DNA of 32,796 nt from an uncultured Porphyromonadaceae bacterium (GCA_947073495.1 CAMTMX010000036.1:1-32796); one strand, 5' to 3'; shown: positions 17,913-26,922, counted from the stretch's first letter. Numbers and translations are program-made. The notes: generated by a model not told the origin, from the letters alone.

Positions 17913-20720
17913 TTATCTCAAACTGCAAATAGATACACGGCTTAGTGCCGGAGATTCCCTGTTCACATTGATCTGGACAGGGATTCTTTCTTTCATTTCC
18001 GGGACATGGCTGATAAGCCCTACTTTCCTACCCCCGATTTGATGAAGTTTCTCAAGAGTGTCCATAACATTGCCGAGATATTCCGGAGAAAGTGTGCCGA
18101 AACCTTCGTCGATGAAAAGAACGTCGGCACCACCTCCTCCTGATCTCATATTAGACAGAGAGAGAGCCAGCGACAGAGAAGCCATGAAACTCTCTCCTCC
18201 TGAGAGGATACTTGCAGGTTGCGGCTCGCTTGGATGATAACAGTCTTTAACCAGGATTGCAAGGGAGCCGGGATTGCAAGTCAATGTATATCTGTCTGTA
18301 AAATTTTTCATATACATATTGGCGTTGTCAAGCAAGGAATGCAATACAAAACTTTGTGCAACATTCCTGAATTTGATTCCATCTGTATCGCCGAGCAACC
18401 GATATAAACCTTCCCATTTTTCTTTCTCTTCTCTTGCCTCCTCCTCTTTTTTTATTTTCTTTTCAAATGATTTTCTTGCAGATTCGTCTTTTTCAAGTTG
18501 CTCCTTGAATTGTCCGATTTCTCGTTGTTTCAAATTTAAACTGACTGTAAGAGTCTCCATACATTCTTTCAATGATTCTTCGGATTCTTCCTCTTCAAAT
18601 TTGGGCATGTTTAACTCAAGGGATGTTATTTGGTGTGAAATATTAGTCAAAGCACCAATCTCCCTGTTTATATTCTCGGATATTGTTTTATGAGACAGCT
18701 CGACTCTGTCAATTGTTTTTTTGTCAGTTTCGTTTAATTGTTTTAGACGCATCTCCGTCATATTGTCATTGCTGTTCAGGAAAGAGGTTATTCTCTCTGT
18801 GGCGATACTCAATTTATCTTCAATATTCTTCTTGTCTGTTTTCCATTCCGACATGGCGATAATTGATTTCATAGATTCCTCTCTCTCTCTTTCAAGTGAA
18901 ATCATCACCTTCTTTAACGCTTTTTGCATACCTGCAATCGTTTGGCGCAACTCCCCTGCTTCCTTCTGAATTTTGCGCAATTCAGAAATGGAATTGTTGA
19001 GAGTCTGTTTCTCGTTCTCAATTATTTCAGGCAATTTTACATGATCTATATTTCCATAGCCACATTCTTCTGTCTTGCTTTCGAATTCTTTTGAAAGATC
19101 CGCGTTTTTTTTGATTTGTTTTTCTATTTTGTCATTCAAAACTTTGAGGATATTCATGGTTTCTTTTTGTAATTCCATTGCTGAATATTGCTTCGATTTA
19201 AGTTGAAGCAAATCGTGTTCCATCGCCTTTTTCTTTTCACTTAATGTGAGCAGCATGGACGAGAACAATGATTCCTCAAGTTTCTTTTCAATTTTGGATC
19301 CACATACCGGACACATATCTCCTTCTGCAACTGACAATCTTATAGACTTCACAGCATCAGAGGTTGCCAATTCTATTTTTGCCAGATCAGAGGTGGCTTC
19401 GAGTAGCCTTGCCTCTCCTTTTTTTATCGGGTCGGAGAGACTTTTGATTACAACATCACACTCGTCAATTGTTTTTTGCCTTCCCTTGACTTCAGAGAAT
19501 AATTCATCCAGGCGGCTTTTTGAATTATTCAAATTAGCTAATGCTACACTTACTTCACTTATATCACTTAGCCGTTTGTTAAGGTTGTGTATTTCATCAT
19601 TAATTTTTGAAGGATTTAATTGTTCTTCATATTTTAGATTTTCTTCAAGCTCTTTCTGTAACGTTTTAACTTCTGACTCCGCCACTTCAACTGCTTTGGC
19701 ACAATTCTCAACATTCTCTTTAAGCTTTAAATACAACTTTTCTTTTCCTTGAAGAATATTCAGGCAATTCTCCTTTTCTCGGTAAAATTGGCGAGCTTCT
19801 TCTGAAAGGTTATAATCCTTTACAAGAGTTTTTTCTTCGATATAAGACTCGGATTTAGTAATTGCTTCCAATTCTTCCAGTTTCGAGGACGACTCGGACT
19901 TCATGGCTGTAAGATTTTTAATATCCTGAAGCCATTTTACTTTTATCCCAACTTCTTCAGTTTTTTTTGTAATTTCGTCAGATTCTTTAATCAGATTGTC
20001 GATCCCTCGTCTTTTTTCAAATATTTCCTCCTCGGTAAGAAGTGAGATATTTTTAATTTCGAACTTTATTTCTTCCCAGTCTCTTTTCTTTTCAAGATAA
20101 TGTGTGGCAATTTTTCTGCCTATTATCGAATATATTTCTGTCCCCGTCAACTTCTCCAATATTTCCGACTTCTCCCCTTTCTCACTTTTAAGGAATTTTG
20201 AAAAATCTCCTTGTGCAAGCATCACAGTCCTGCAGAATTGGTCATAATCCAATCCTGTCAATTCTATAATTTTGTCAGGAATAACCCTTTTATTTGTCTC
20301 GGCGTAGCTTCCGTCTCCAGATATCAAAGATCGTGTCGGTTTCTGCAATCGCCGGTCAGGTTTCTTGTAGTTCCTTTGTATAGCCCAGGTAGCCTCGTAT
20401 TCTTTTCCGTCGTTTCCGTCAAATTTTAATTTTACCCAACCCTCTCCTGTACCGCGGCGTAGAAATTGAGAATTGTCATTATAATAATATTTGTCGTCAT
20501 TGTCGAAGCCGGCACCAATATCTTCTTTGGCAACCGAAGTCATACGAGGAGTCTTGTCGTAAAGGGCAAGACATATGGCGTCAAGGAGGGTACTTTTCCC
20601 GGCTCCCGTCTCTCCGGTAATAAGAAAAATTGAAGCGTCTCCAAGTATTTCGCCTTTAAAATCTATCTCCGTATCAGCAATTGATGCGATGTTATGGATA
20701 TATAAATTTTTGAGTATCAT
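17913..20720 (-). CDS. sbcC: SbcC nuclease subunit, SMC-like ATPase
   Basis: Large subunit of the SbcCD (Mre11/Rad50-type) nuclease that opens hairpins and processes blocked DNA ends. The 935-aa protein has Walker A GETGAGKST at residues 36-44, long coiled coils rich in Glu and Lys, and the zinc hook CPVCG at about 468. Antiparallel coil returns, followed by the ABC signature ILSGGESFMASLSLALSLS and Walker B DVLFIDEGFGTLSPE. It starts 1 bp after the sbcD stop, so the two genes form one operon. The many open frames on the opposite strand are shadows of its coiled-coil codons. Confidence 0.96.
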   Translation of the reverse strand: MILKNLYIHNIASIADTEIDFKGEILGDASIFLITGETGAGKSTLLDAICLALYDKTPRMTSVAKEDIGAGFDNDDKYYYNDNSQFLRRGTGEGWVKLKFDGNDGKEYEATWAIQRNYKKPDRRLQKPTRSLISGDGSYAETNKRVIPDKIIELTGLDYDQFCRTVMLAQGDFSKFLKSEKGEKSEILEKLTGTEIYSIIGRKIATHYLEKKRDWEEIKFEIKNISLLTEEEIFEKRRGIDNLIKESDEITKKTEEVGIKVKWLQDIKNLTAMKSESSSKLEELEAITKSESYIEEKTLVKDYNLSEEARQFYREKENCLNILQGKEKLYLKLKENVENCAKAVEVAESEVKTLQKELEENLKYEEQLNPSKINDEIHNLNKRLSDISEVSVALANLNNSKSRLDELFSEVKGRQKTIDECDVVIKSLSDPIKKGEARLLEATSDLAKIELATSDAVKSIRLSVAEGDMCPVCGSKIEKKLEESLFSSMLLTLSEKKKAMEHDLLQLKSKQYSAMELQKETMNILKVLNDKIEKQIKKNADLSKEFESKTEECGYGNIDHVKLPEIIENEKQTLNNSISELRKIQKEAGELRQTIAGMQKALKKVMISLEREREESMKSIIAMSEWKTDKKNIEDKLSIATERITSFLNSNDNMTEMRLKQLNETDKKTIDRVELSHKTISENINREIGALTNISHQITSLELNMPKFEEEESEESLKECMETLTVSLNLKQREIGQFKEQLEKDESARKSFEKKIKKEEEAREEKEKWEGLYRLLGDTDGIKFRNVAQSFVLHSLLDNANMYMKNFTDRYTLTCNPGSLAILVKDCYHPSEPQPASILSGGESFMASLSLALSLSNMRSGGGGADVLFIDEGFGTLSPEYLGNVMDTLEKLHQIGGRKVGLISHVPEMKERIPVQINVNRESPALSRVSICSLR

Positions 20721-20721
20721 G

Positions 20722-21918
20722 TTATAAATTGTTTTCTAAAGAATATTCGTCTTGTAGCTGTTGAAGGAGCGACATATATATGTCGCTTTGGGAATCGGGT
20801 ATTCCTGAAGCTTTAAAAAATCTTGAAGCTATTTCATTCGGATTCAACTCAGAGAACTGTGATGAACTTAAATTTATCATTTCTTTCTCATTTTGCAGAC
20901 TGTTCAGGCGAGTGTATTTTATTATGCAGAATCTACAGTCTTTATCGGCTGCTATTGAAGACGCTAATTCCAGACAATCTGCGGGCAGATCATTTTCTTG
21001 AGCCACATTTAATCTTATATATGAATTATCGTTATCGGGCAATTTGGCAAATAGCTTTAACGCTTTCTTTAAGTCTACCGGTTTTTCAGGGAACGTTTTT
21101 AATTCTCTCAGCGGTTTGATCTCTATCCGGCTTACGCTTGGTAATGAACCTTTTTCTATATCAACAATTGAAACGCCATGGGGATAGTCTTCATCAAAAG
21201 AAACTGCAATTGGAGTGCCGGAATATCTGATTCTCCCGGCTTCATCCAGTTGCTGTGCCTTATGGATATGTCCCAAAGCAACATAATCGTATGCTTTCCC
21301 GAATATTGTATTTTTTACAGAGTTTATATTTCCGATCATTCCCGTTTTGTGTCCCTTCATGTCACATCCATCCACAGTTAGGTGGCACATCAATACACAT
21401 GGCAGATTATCAACATTGACTTTTCCCAAATATTCAGCCGTCATACTGAAAAATGATTCTTCAGGTGTGTTTTCATTATTTGCGTTACCCATGAATGCCC
21501 GGTTGATATAAGGTATTGCCATGACGTAACCTTTTCCTGGTATTTCAATTGTATTGTCGCTGAAATCATAAATCCCGTTTTCCCTTTTTACGTTCCCTAA
21601 CACATGAATCCCGGCTTTCTTCCAAAGATTTCTGTTTATATCAATCCTGGAAGCGCTATCATGATTGCCGGATGTGATTACGATTGTCATTCCATCCTCC
21701 ATCTCGTGGAGTTCGAGAATAAAGTCTGTAAACAATCTCATAATAGACGATGATGGGGAAGACACATCAAAAATATCCCCACTTACAACCATAGCATCCG
21801 GATGGTGTGACTTTACTATTTCCTTCAGTTGATGGAAGAAATGCACATATTCATCAGTCCTGTCATAACTATAAAAAACTTGACCGAGATGCCAATCGGA
21901 AGTATGTAATATCTTCAT
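20722..21918 (-). CDS. sbcD: SbcD nuclease subunit, Mre11-type phosphoesterase
   Basis: Catalytic partner of SbcC. The 398-aa metallophosphoesterase has motif I HTSDWHLGQ (Asp8, His10), motif II SGDIFD, motif III TSGNHDSASR, MCHLTVDG, and motif V LGHIHKAQQL, so the dimetal site is intact. The C-terminal capping region is more variable, as usual. It is the last clearly core gene before the accessory region; its upstream 80 bp is AT-rich with no exact -7 box. Confidence 0.95.
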   Translation of the reverse strand: MKILHTSDWHLGQVFYSYDRTDEYVHFFHQLKEIVKSHHPDAMVVSGDIFDVSSPSSSIMRLFTDFILELHEMEDGMTIVITSGNHDSASRIDINRNLWKKAGIHVLGNVKRENGIYDFSDNTIEIPGKGYVMAIPYINRAFMGNANNENTPEESFFSMTAEYLGKVNVDNLPCVLMCHLTVDGCDMKGHKTGMIGNINSVKNTIFGKAYDYVALGHIHKAQQLDEAGRIRYSGTPIAVSFDEDYPHGVSIVDIEKGSLPSVSRIEIKPLRELKTFPEKPVDLKKALKLFAKLPDNDNSYIRLNVAQENDLPADCLELASSIAADKDCRFCIIKYTRLNSLQNEKEMINLSSSQFSELNPNEIASRFFKASGIPDSQSDIYMSLLQQLQDEYSLENNL

Positions 21919-22001
21919 AATCTGTAATATTGATAAAGGATATATTTATCAAAAAAATATTTATTATTGTGGAGCTCTACATTCGCGGACAGTTCCCAGC
22001 A

Positions 22002-22376
22002 TTATCCCTCCTGGGGCTCAAAAGGTTCTTCTTGAAATACTCCATTTTCATCTCTGATATAGGCAGTACCATATGGAGCGTGAAGTAATGGAATTATATC
22101 AGGGTCGTACTGGCAGATAGTATTTAACTTATATATACCACTATTTTCGACCGTTTGCATATATTCGTCACTCTCGTCCCCTGCTGTAAATCGCCATCCG
22201 CTGTCATATCCTTCAAACCAATTGCCTTTTTCCGGTTTTTCACGATACATATATCCGACAGGTAAGCCATCTACTGTAATTCTATCAGTTGCGATACACC
22301 CATCACAAGTTTCCCAATTTTTAAGAAGAACTTCATCTTCTCGTCCATTTATGTAAAAATGCTTTTCTTTTTTCAT
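22002..22376 (-). CDS. DUF2185 (Imm33-like) immunity-type protein
   Basis: A 124-aa cytoplasmic protein with the DUF2185 pattern: CIATDRITVDGLPVGYMYRE, DSGWRFTAGDESDEYM, YKLNTICQYDPDIIPLL and PYGTAYIRDENGVFQ. DUF2185 is grouped with polymorphic-toxin immunity proteins (Imm33), where it is predicted to bind and block a cognate toxin. No toxin lies beside it; orphan immunity genes in Bacteroidales often protect against toxins delivered by neighbours. The stop TAA at 22002-22004 overlaps a hairpin-prone 35-bp sequence that may be a worn cassette repeat. A 55-bp gap separates it from the next gene. Confidence 0.8.
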   Translation of the reverse strand: MKKEKHFYINGREDEVLLKNWETCDGCIATDRITVDGLPVGYMYREKPEKGNWFEGYDSGWRFTAGDESDEYMQTVENSGIYKLNTICQYDPDIIPLLHAPYGTAYIRDENGVFQEEPFEPQEG

Positions 22377-22431
22377 GTTGGAATTTCTTTTTGCCTATAA
22401 TATCCGGTTAATTACAGACCCTCAGGTCGGT

Positions 22432-22875
22432 TTATTCTTTTACCATCAACTTCTTTTTTTCATTTTTTCTCACATCGATATAGAACAAATCATCATGGTC
22501 TGTAATACTATACAGTTCCATAAAATCCTCTGTTACTAAGTAATATTCGTCGAGTCCGTCACAGTCTCCTATAAATTTATGTATGTCTGACATTCTTGCT
22601 TTATAAACTACGAAATCCTTATTCCAATAATCTATAAAGAAATAGAAAACGATATTTTTGTCAATTATATCCAATAAATGGAAATAAGGGTCATCCATGT
22701 TGCAATCTATACGATATGGCACATATTTAAAGTTCAGCCATAATGCACGTGGATTTCCAATTACAAAAGTATCATATAACTTTTGCGTCAAGATCTCTTT
22801 ATTGTCATCTTCTATTTTTTGAAATGGAAGATGATTATCCTTGACTGTTCGTTCTATTTCTTTATAATCAAACAT
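22432..22875 (-). CDS. Unrecognised small acidic protein, immunity-type context
   Basis: A 147-aa soluble protein without signal peptide or membrane segment. It is rich in aromatic residues and Asp (RALWLNFKYVPYRIDC, IVFYFFIDYWNKDFVVYKAR, DCDGLDEYYLVTEDFMELYSITDHDD). I do not recognise the family with certainty. Size, composition, strand and neighbours (DUF2185 on one side, TPR protein on the other) match the small immunity proteins of polymorphic toxin systems. A promoter box lies 86 bp upstream. The 55-bp gap after it contains AATATCCGG, the left end of the intergenic repeat seen further right. Confidence 0.6.
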   Translation of the reverse strand: MFDYKEIERTVKDNHLPFQKIEDDNKEILTQKLYDTFVIGNPRALWLNFKYVPYRIDCNMDDPYFHLLDIIDKNIVFYFFIDYWNKDFVVYKARMSDIHKFIGDCDGLDEYYLVTEDFMELYSITDHDDLFYIDVRKNEKKKLMVKE

Positions 22876-22960
22876 GACGTTTTCTTTTGTGGATAACGAA
22901 ACTCTAATGACAGCGGATTCGGTTGTTTTTCTTTAAGTATCATAGTCGATCCGCCAATTA

Positions 22961-22968
22961 CAAAATTA
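22961..22968 (-). promoter_or_regulatory. Bacteroidetes -7 promoter box
   Basis: The minus strand reads TAATTTTG, an exact TAnnTTTG match, 86 bp upstream of the 147-aa gene start. An inverted repeat (GCGGAT near 22914 and ATCCGC near 22949) lies in its predicted leader. Confidence 0.45.
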
Positions 22969-22989
22969 CTATTTATTTGTGAAACATAG

Positions 22990-24420
22990 TTATCCTTGCG
23001 TGCCTAATGTAGCTTCCGTAAGTCGGGTAAGTCCGGCGTGTTGTCTGAAATCCGACAGATAGAATGATAGTTTCTGATATTGTGCCAATAATGGATTTAC
23101 GGCGTGGATAAAAGTAATAAGATCATACACAATCAGGTCAATATAGCTGTTGTCGGTTCCGGCAGCTCCGCCTATGACTTGTCCGAGTTTCATCGGCTTA
23201 AGTATCTCATCGGATATTCTATCCTCAATGACATGGCGAAGGTTCAGGATGTCACTGCTGTCAATATCATCAGGATTCGGAAAGGCGATAAAGACGACCT
23301 GAGCTCCAAAACTGTTGATATGGTCGAAAATATCTGTTGAATCATTATAGTAATCGGCTACAATGGAATCAAGACAGGTAGAGCCGATTATTACGTCGTA
23401 GCGCAGTTCGTCGCTTTCTTGTGGATTCAACCGGTAAGTGCTGTAAATCTCTTTTGGATTCTCAAAAAACTTTCTGTCGTGAGATTCCAATGTCTTTTTA
23501 ATATGTGTTCTCAGTTCGGGCAATGGAATCATTCCAACCTCCGGTTCCGCTACTTGCTCAATTCTGTCGATATACTTAAACGATATGCCCTCACCAAGAG
23601 TGTTCTCCAGTATAATCCACATTGCACTGTCGCTTTCATTCTCAGAAAGAGTATTGAGATTTTTTGCGTAGTACGAAATGTGGAACTTCCCGGCTCTTTC
23701 GATATATGAGTCGCGCACCATTATCTTGGCTGTATCTATGTCGGCTCCATACATTCTGAAGCCGAAGGCTGCCTCAGTACCCTGGTTGAAGGGATAGAAT
23801 TTCCATTTGGTTTTCAGGCTCTCGGGCATACAAGAGATAATATAGGGATAGATTATGAAGAGATCCGGCCATCCCTCTACTGAAAAAGTGAACTCGTAGT
23901 CACCCCCTAAGTTGTAGTTTATGTTTTCCGATATCAAAGCTGTACCTTCGCGGACAAGCACCATGAATTCCTCGGCGTCTTCCTGCGTCTTGGGATGGAG
24001 CATTCCCGACAACTTTGTCTCATTATCCAAAAACCAATTCCAGAATTTTTCGACACGTCCTGTCAGCGGTACATAGATATTGCATTGGCGGATAAAGTAT
24101 AACGTATCTTCATCTTCAGGATCAAGCTCATAGGCTTTGTTGAAGTATCTGAGAGCTTCCACGTTATTGTCAAGATAGTATTGCGAATAGCCCATCCTGA
24201 AATTCCAGACGGCATCCTCTTCACCTTCCTCCCTGATGGATTCAAGCAACTCTGCAGCTTTGCCGTATCCGTCAACAATATTGTTGTAGGCTCTTGCCAG
24301 AAGTCCAATGGTTTCGTAATCACGCTCCTTGGAAGGAATCCGCTCGAGCACATCGATTATATCCTGATGTCGGTCGGCTTCGTGCCAATCCGCGATCTGT
24401 TTCCTTAACTCTTTATTCAT
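22990..24420 (-). CDS. TPR-repeat protein of immunity-type neighbourhoods
   Basis: A 476-aa cytoplasmic protein. Residues about 15-125 carry three or so tetratricopeptide repeats (DYETIGLLARAYNNIV, DAVWNFRMGYSQYYLDNNVEALRYFNKAYELDPEDEDTLYFI). The remaining 340 residues are a mixed alpha/beta region I cannot name, with a run of well-formed hydrophobic strands and DVIIGSTCLDSIVADYY. Proteins with this N-terminal TPR module and long C-terminus often sit among toxin-immunity genes in Bacteroidetes and Firmicutes. The start is ATG 24420 (MNKELRKQ); 14 more residues are open upstream but AT-rich. Role unknown. Confidence 0.75.
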   Translation of the reverse strand: MNKELRKQIADWHEADRHQDIIDVLERIPSKERDYETIGLLARAYNNIVDGYGKAAELLESIREEGEEDAVWNFRMGYSQYYLDNNVEALRYFNKAYELDPEDEDTLYFIRQCNIYVPLTGRVEKFWNWFLDNETKLSGMLHPKTQEDAEEFMVLVREGTALISENINYNLGGDYEFTFSVEGWPDLFIIYPYIISCMPESLKTKWKFYPFNQGTEAAFGFRMYGADIDTAKIMVRDSYIERAGKFHISYYAKNLNTLSENESDSAMWIILENTLGEGISFKYIDRIEQVAEPEVGMIPLPELRTHIKKTLESHDRKFFENPKEIYSTYRLNPQESDELRYDVIIGSTCLDSIVADYYNDSTDIFDHINSFGAQVVFIAFPNPDDIDSSDILNLRHVIEDRISDEILKPMKLGQVIGGAAGTDNSYIDLIVYDLITFIHAVNPLLAQYQKLSFYLSDFRQHAGLTRLTEATLGTQG

Positions 24421-24736
24421 TATTTTAATCTGTATTATTGTTACATTTTCCAGGATAAGCAATTTTCAATTATTACCCACTGATAGCAATCTCCTTGCTA
24501 ATGGAATCTTTGCTGCAGACGAATCCTCATCATTCTGTCAGCAATGTATTCATGATCATGAAAGTCAGGACTCACACACATATTGGCAATTGTGTCAGGT
24601 TCATGCTAAGTTGTCGGGTGGAATAATCGAAAAACACTATGTTGAAACCGTATTTACATTTATTCGCAAAGTTATATGATAATCGCGAGATTTCTCACTG
24701 GCAAAATTAAAAAATTAAGCTTTCTTTAGGGGAACA
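24421..24736 (-). promoter_or_regulatory. Upstream region of the TPR gene with two -7 boxes
   Basis: A 316-bp gap without a gene. It holds two minus-strand TAnnTTTG matches: TAACTTTG (24667-24674) and TAATTTTG (24702-24709), either of which would give a leader of about 240-275 nt to the TPR gene. The leader contains a small dyad, AGCAAtctccTTGCT (24485-24499). No copy of the cassette repeat is visible. Confidence 0.4.
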
Positions 24737-25078
24737 TTACTTTTTTACAAACATTTCTATGTCACTCATGGCGTCTTCTGCTCTGCCTGATAGTTCTGCA
24801 TTATCCATAACAGAAGTCAATGCAGTTAAAACGTTCTTATGGTTTATCTTTCCGTGTATTCTGGCTAAATGACCGATGCAGGTTATGGCAAGTCCGCGCA
24901 ACTCGATATCACGTTGCGACTTGATGATTTTAAAACACAGATTCTCAACCCACTCCGGATTGCCGCTCGACATTGTAAGCATCAGCAACAATTTGTTGCA
25001 AAAACTTATGTCCTCATCCGTCATAAGACAAGACGTGACGATGCTCTCCAGATCAGATAGTTTTTTGCTGTCGTCCAT
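24737..25078 (-). CDS. Helical-repeat (HEAT-like) small protein, immunity-type
   Basis: A 113-aa, all-helical soluble protein: NPEWVENLCFKIIKSQRDIELRGLAITCIGHLARIHGKIN, then VLTALTSVMDNAELSGRAEDAMSDIEMF. The spacing of hydrophobic residues fits two or three HEAT-like hairpins, and such short HEAT proteins are common as immunity proteins of contact-dependent toxins. No signal peptide. It sits between the TPR gene and a small lipoprotein, all minus strand. Specific function unknown. Confidence 0.65.
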   Translation of the reverse strand: MDDSKKLSDLESIVTSCLMTDEDISFCNKLLLMLTMSSGNPEWVENLCFKIIKSQRDIELRGLAITCIGHLARIHGKINHKNVLTALTSVMDNAELSGRAEDAMSDIEMFVKK

Positions 25079-25123
25079 TTTCTTTTCTTATTTGTTGTGA
25101 CCAGATAATAACAATGTTGCTAC

Positions 25124-25381
25124 TCATATTGCCATCCTCCTGTATGAAGTATAACAGGCAACCGGACTGGAACAGATGCCGAAAAAGCCAAATGCCATCT
25201 GTCCCTCCTTCAACCGACGTAATGCATCGTGCAGTTCGTCGATGGTGATTTGTTTGGCATCCTGCATATGTTGAGCCATTGGCGTCCCTGACCTGTCAGC
25301 CTCACGTTTGCCTCCATTTCTACATCCGGCAATGCCCAGTGCGGTAACAGCGATTGCTATGCAGTTGAGAATCCTTGTCAT
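25124..25381 (-). CDS. Small lipoprotein
   Basis: An 85-aa product. The start at ATG 25381 gives MTRILNCIAIAVTALGIAGC, a lipoprotein signal with the lipobox LGIAGC and lipidated Cys20. The mature part is short and includes QHMQDAKQITIDELHDALRRLKEGQMAFGFFG. The frame stays open 50 codons upstream, but that part has no signal-like start and contains the promoter box. Family unknown; a membrane-anchored immunity or accessory protein is possible. Confidence 0.6.
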   Translation of the reverse strand: MTRILNCIAIAVTALGIAGCRNGGKREADRSGTPMAQHMQDAKQITIDELHDALRRLKEGQMAFGFFGICSSPVACYTSYRRMAI

Positions 25382-25423
25382 TTGATACTGATTAAAATCT
25401 ATAATGTATGGAATCTCCGATCG

Positions 25424-25431
25424 CAAAATTA
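25424..25431 (-). promoter_or_regulatory. Bacteroidetes -7 promoter box for the small lipoprotein
   Basis: The minus strand reads TAATTTTG, an exact TAnnTTTG match about 43 bp upstream of the lipoprotein ATG. It supports the ATG at 25381 over the longer open frame. Confidence 0.45.
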
Positions 25432-25573
25432 ATAAAATTCCGGCACAAATGGCACTGCTTGAGGCGATTTTATTGTGCATAATCGCCCGATTGTCAGTAA
25501 AAAACGTTGAATTTGCTGATTTAATCGACAATCTTGGGCTCTTAAAACGCTGAGTAGTAAATTTATCTTTAAT

Positions 25574-25626
25574 ATGTCTTGTGCATAAGACAAAAATGTA
25601 TTAAATTTGTCCCATAAACAAGACAT
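25574..25626 (+). promoter_or_regulatory. Paired 18-bp dyads over the ATPase promoter, candidate operators
   Basis: TGTCTTGTGCATAAGACA (25575-25592) and TGTCCCATAAACAAGACA (25608-25625) are dyads of equal length with TGTC/GACA ends, offset by 33 bp or about three helical turns. The outer halves also form a perfect 9-bp inverted repeat, ATGTCTTGT (25574-25582) with ACAAGACAT (25618-25626). The -7 box at 25602-25609 lies between them and the second dyad covers the predicted transcript start, so a repressor bound here would shut the promoter. Confidence 0.55.
25602..25609 (+). promoter_or_regulatory. Bacteroidetes -7 promoter box for the AAA/DUF4143 gene
   Basis: TAAATTTG is an exact TAnnTTTG match. 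The predicted start near 25616 leaves only about 9 nt before ATG 25625, so the message is nearly leaderless. Confidence 0.55.
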
Positions 25627-26917
25627 GGCTATGATTAATAAGCATATTTTACTGGAAGTAATGCTGGAAAACCGTCAGGAGGTCATGCGACACAAGGTGA
25701 TACCCAGAAACATTTCTCTTGATGGATTCGACCGTCAGGTGCTTGTCGGTGTCAGACGCGCCGGGAAATCCTACCTTCTTTATGGTCATATCCAGAATTT
25801 GATAGCCCGAGGATATACGTGGGATGAAATCATCTACCTTAATTTTGAAGACGAACGTCTCGCCGGAATGGATCTGGCAGATTTGAATGCTATCCTGGAG
25901 GTCCATGCAAGAGTGAGCGACAAACGCCCAATGCTTTTCCTTGACGAAATACAGAATGTAGAGGGTTGGGAGAAATTTGCACGTCGCCTTGCTGACAACA
26001 AATACGTAATTGTCATCACGGGAAGTAATGCGCGTATGCTTTCGGTTGATGTGTCCTCCACACTCGGAGGACGTTTTATAACCCATGAGATATTTCCATT
26101 CTCTTTCAGTGAATATCTTGATATTAACGGTGTAGATAGTAAAAGTGAGCTGATTTCAGCCACGACTGCCGACAGAGCGAGATTAATGCGACATTTTGAA
26201 GAATACTTCCAATTTGGAGGTTTCCCGGAGTGTGCGACAATCCCGGTGAAGCGAGACTACCTTACAAGTCTTTATCAGAAGATTTTTTTAGGGGATATCG
26301 CTGCCAGGCACAGAGTGGAAAACATATTTGCCCTGCGTGTGCTGTTTAGGAAACTTGCCGAAAGCGTAAATCAGCCTCTTTCCTTTACAAGAGCCACAAA
26401 TATTGTGGCCTCCACGGGAACCAAGATTGGGAAAAGCACTGTTATAAATTATCTCGGATATGCCAATGACGCATACCTTATACTCACAGTGCCGAATATT
26501 GCAGATAATTTTACCGAAAGGGTCAGTAATCCGAAATACTATTTTATTGACAACGGCATAATATCACTGCTTGCACTTGACATCCGCACATCTCTTCTTG
26601 AAAATATTGTGGCGCTTGCTTTGATACGCATGTATGGATCGAAAGATGCGGTCTATCATTATAATCATGGCATTGAGGTGGATTTCTATATTCCTGAGAC
26701 AGATACAGCAATACAAGTTTGCTACTCAATGGACAGAGCCTCAGATACTGTAGAGAGGGAAACACGCGGATTGATAAAAATAGGTGAGAAGCTATCGTGT
26801 CGGCGCAGGATAATAGTGACATACGAAGAGGAAGGTGAAATAGAAAGGGATGGTTGCAAAATTGAGATAATGCCGGCATGGAAATTCCTTCTTAATAGCC
26901 AATTGTCAAATCGTTAA
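25625..26917 (+). CDS. AAA-family ATPase with DUF4143 domain
   Basis: A 430-aa protein of the AAA_14/DUF4143 group, very numerous in Bacteroidetes. The ATPase part has Walker A GVRRAGKS (Lys48), Walker B RPMLFLDEIQ, and sensor VITGSNARML, followed by STLGGRFITHEIFPFSFSEYL. The DUF4143 part (about 205-385) ends in GIEVDFYIPETDTAIQVCYS, a pattern like a PD-(D/E)XK nuclease fold with Gln in the ExK position. The cellular role is not established; suggestions include stress, defence and mobile-element functions. It starts at ATG 25625. It stands divergent from the small lipoprotein, with an unusual dyad pair over its promoter. Confidence 0.87.
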   Translation: MAMINKHILLEVMLENRQEVMRHKVIPRNISLDGFDRQVLVGVRRAGKSYLLYGHIQNLIARGYTWDEIIYLNFEDERLAGMDLADLNAILEVHARVSDKRPMLFLDEIQNVEGWEKFARRLADNKYVIVITGSNARMLSVDVSSTLGGRFITHEIFPFSFSEYLDINGVDSKSELISATTADRARLMRHFEEYFQFGGFPECATIPVKRDYLTSLYQKIFLGDIAARHRVENIFALRVLFRKLAESVNQPLSFTRATNIVASTGTKIGKSTVINYLGYANDAYLILTVPNIADNFTERVSNPKYYFIDNGIISLLALDIRTSLLENIVALALIRMYGSKDAVYHYNHGIEVDFYIPETDTAIQVCYSMDRASDTVERETRGLIKIGEKLSCRRRIIVTYEEEGEIERDGCKIEIMPAWKFLLNSQLSNR

Positions 26918-26922
26918 ATTTG
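26915..26922 (+). promoter_or_regulatory. Bacteroidetes -7 promoter box for the frameshifted lipoprotein
   Basis: TAAATTTG, an exact TAnnTTTG match that overlaps the last codon of the ATPase gene. The predicted start near 26929 gives a leader of about 20 nt to ATG 26950. Confidence 0.5.

Noticed and set aside
18219..21381. Several plus-strand frames of 60-170 codons opposite sbcC and sbcD.
   Set aside because: They are shadows of the coiled-coil and phosphoesterase codons, with Ser/Phe/Leu-rich low-complexity products and no promoter or family pattern.
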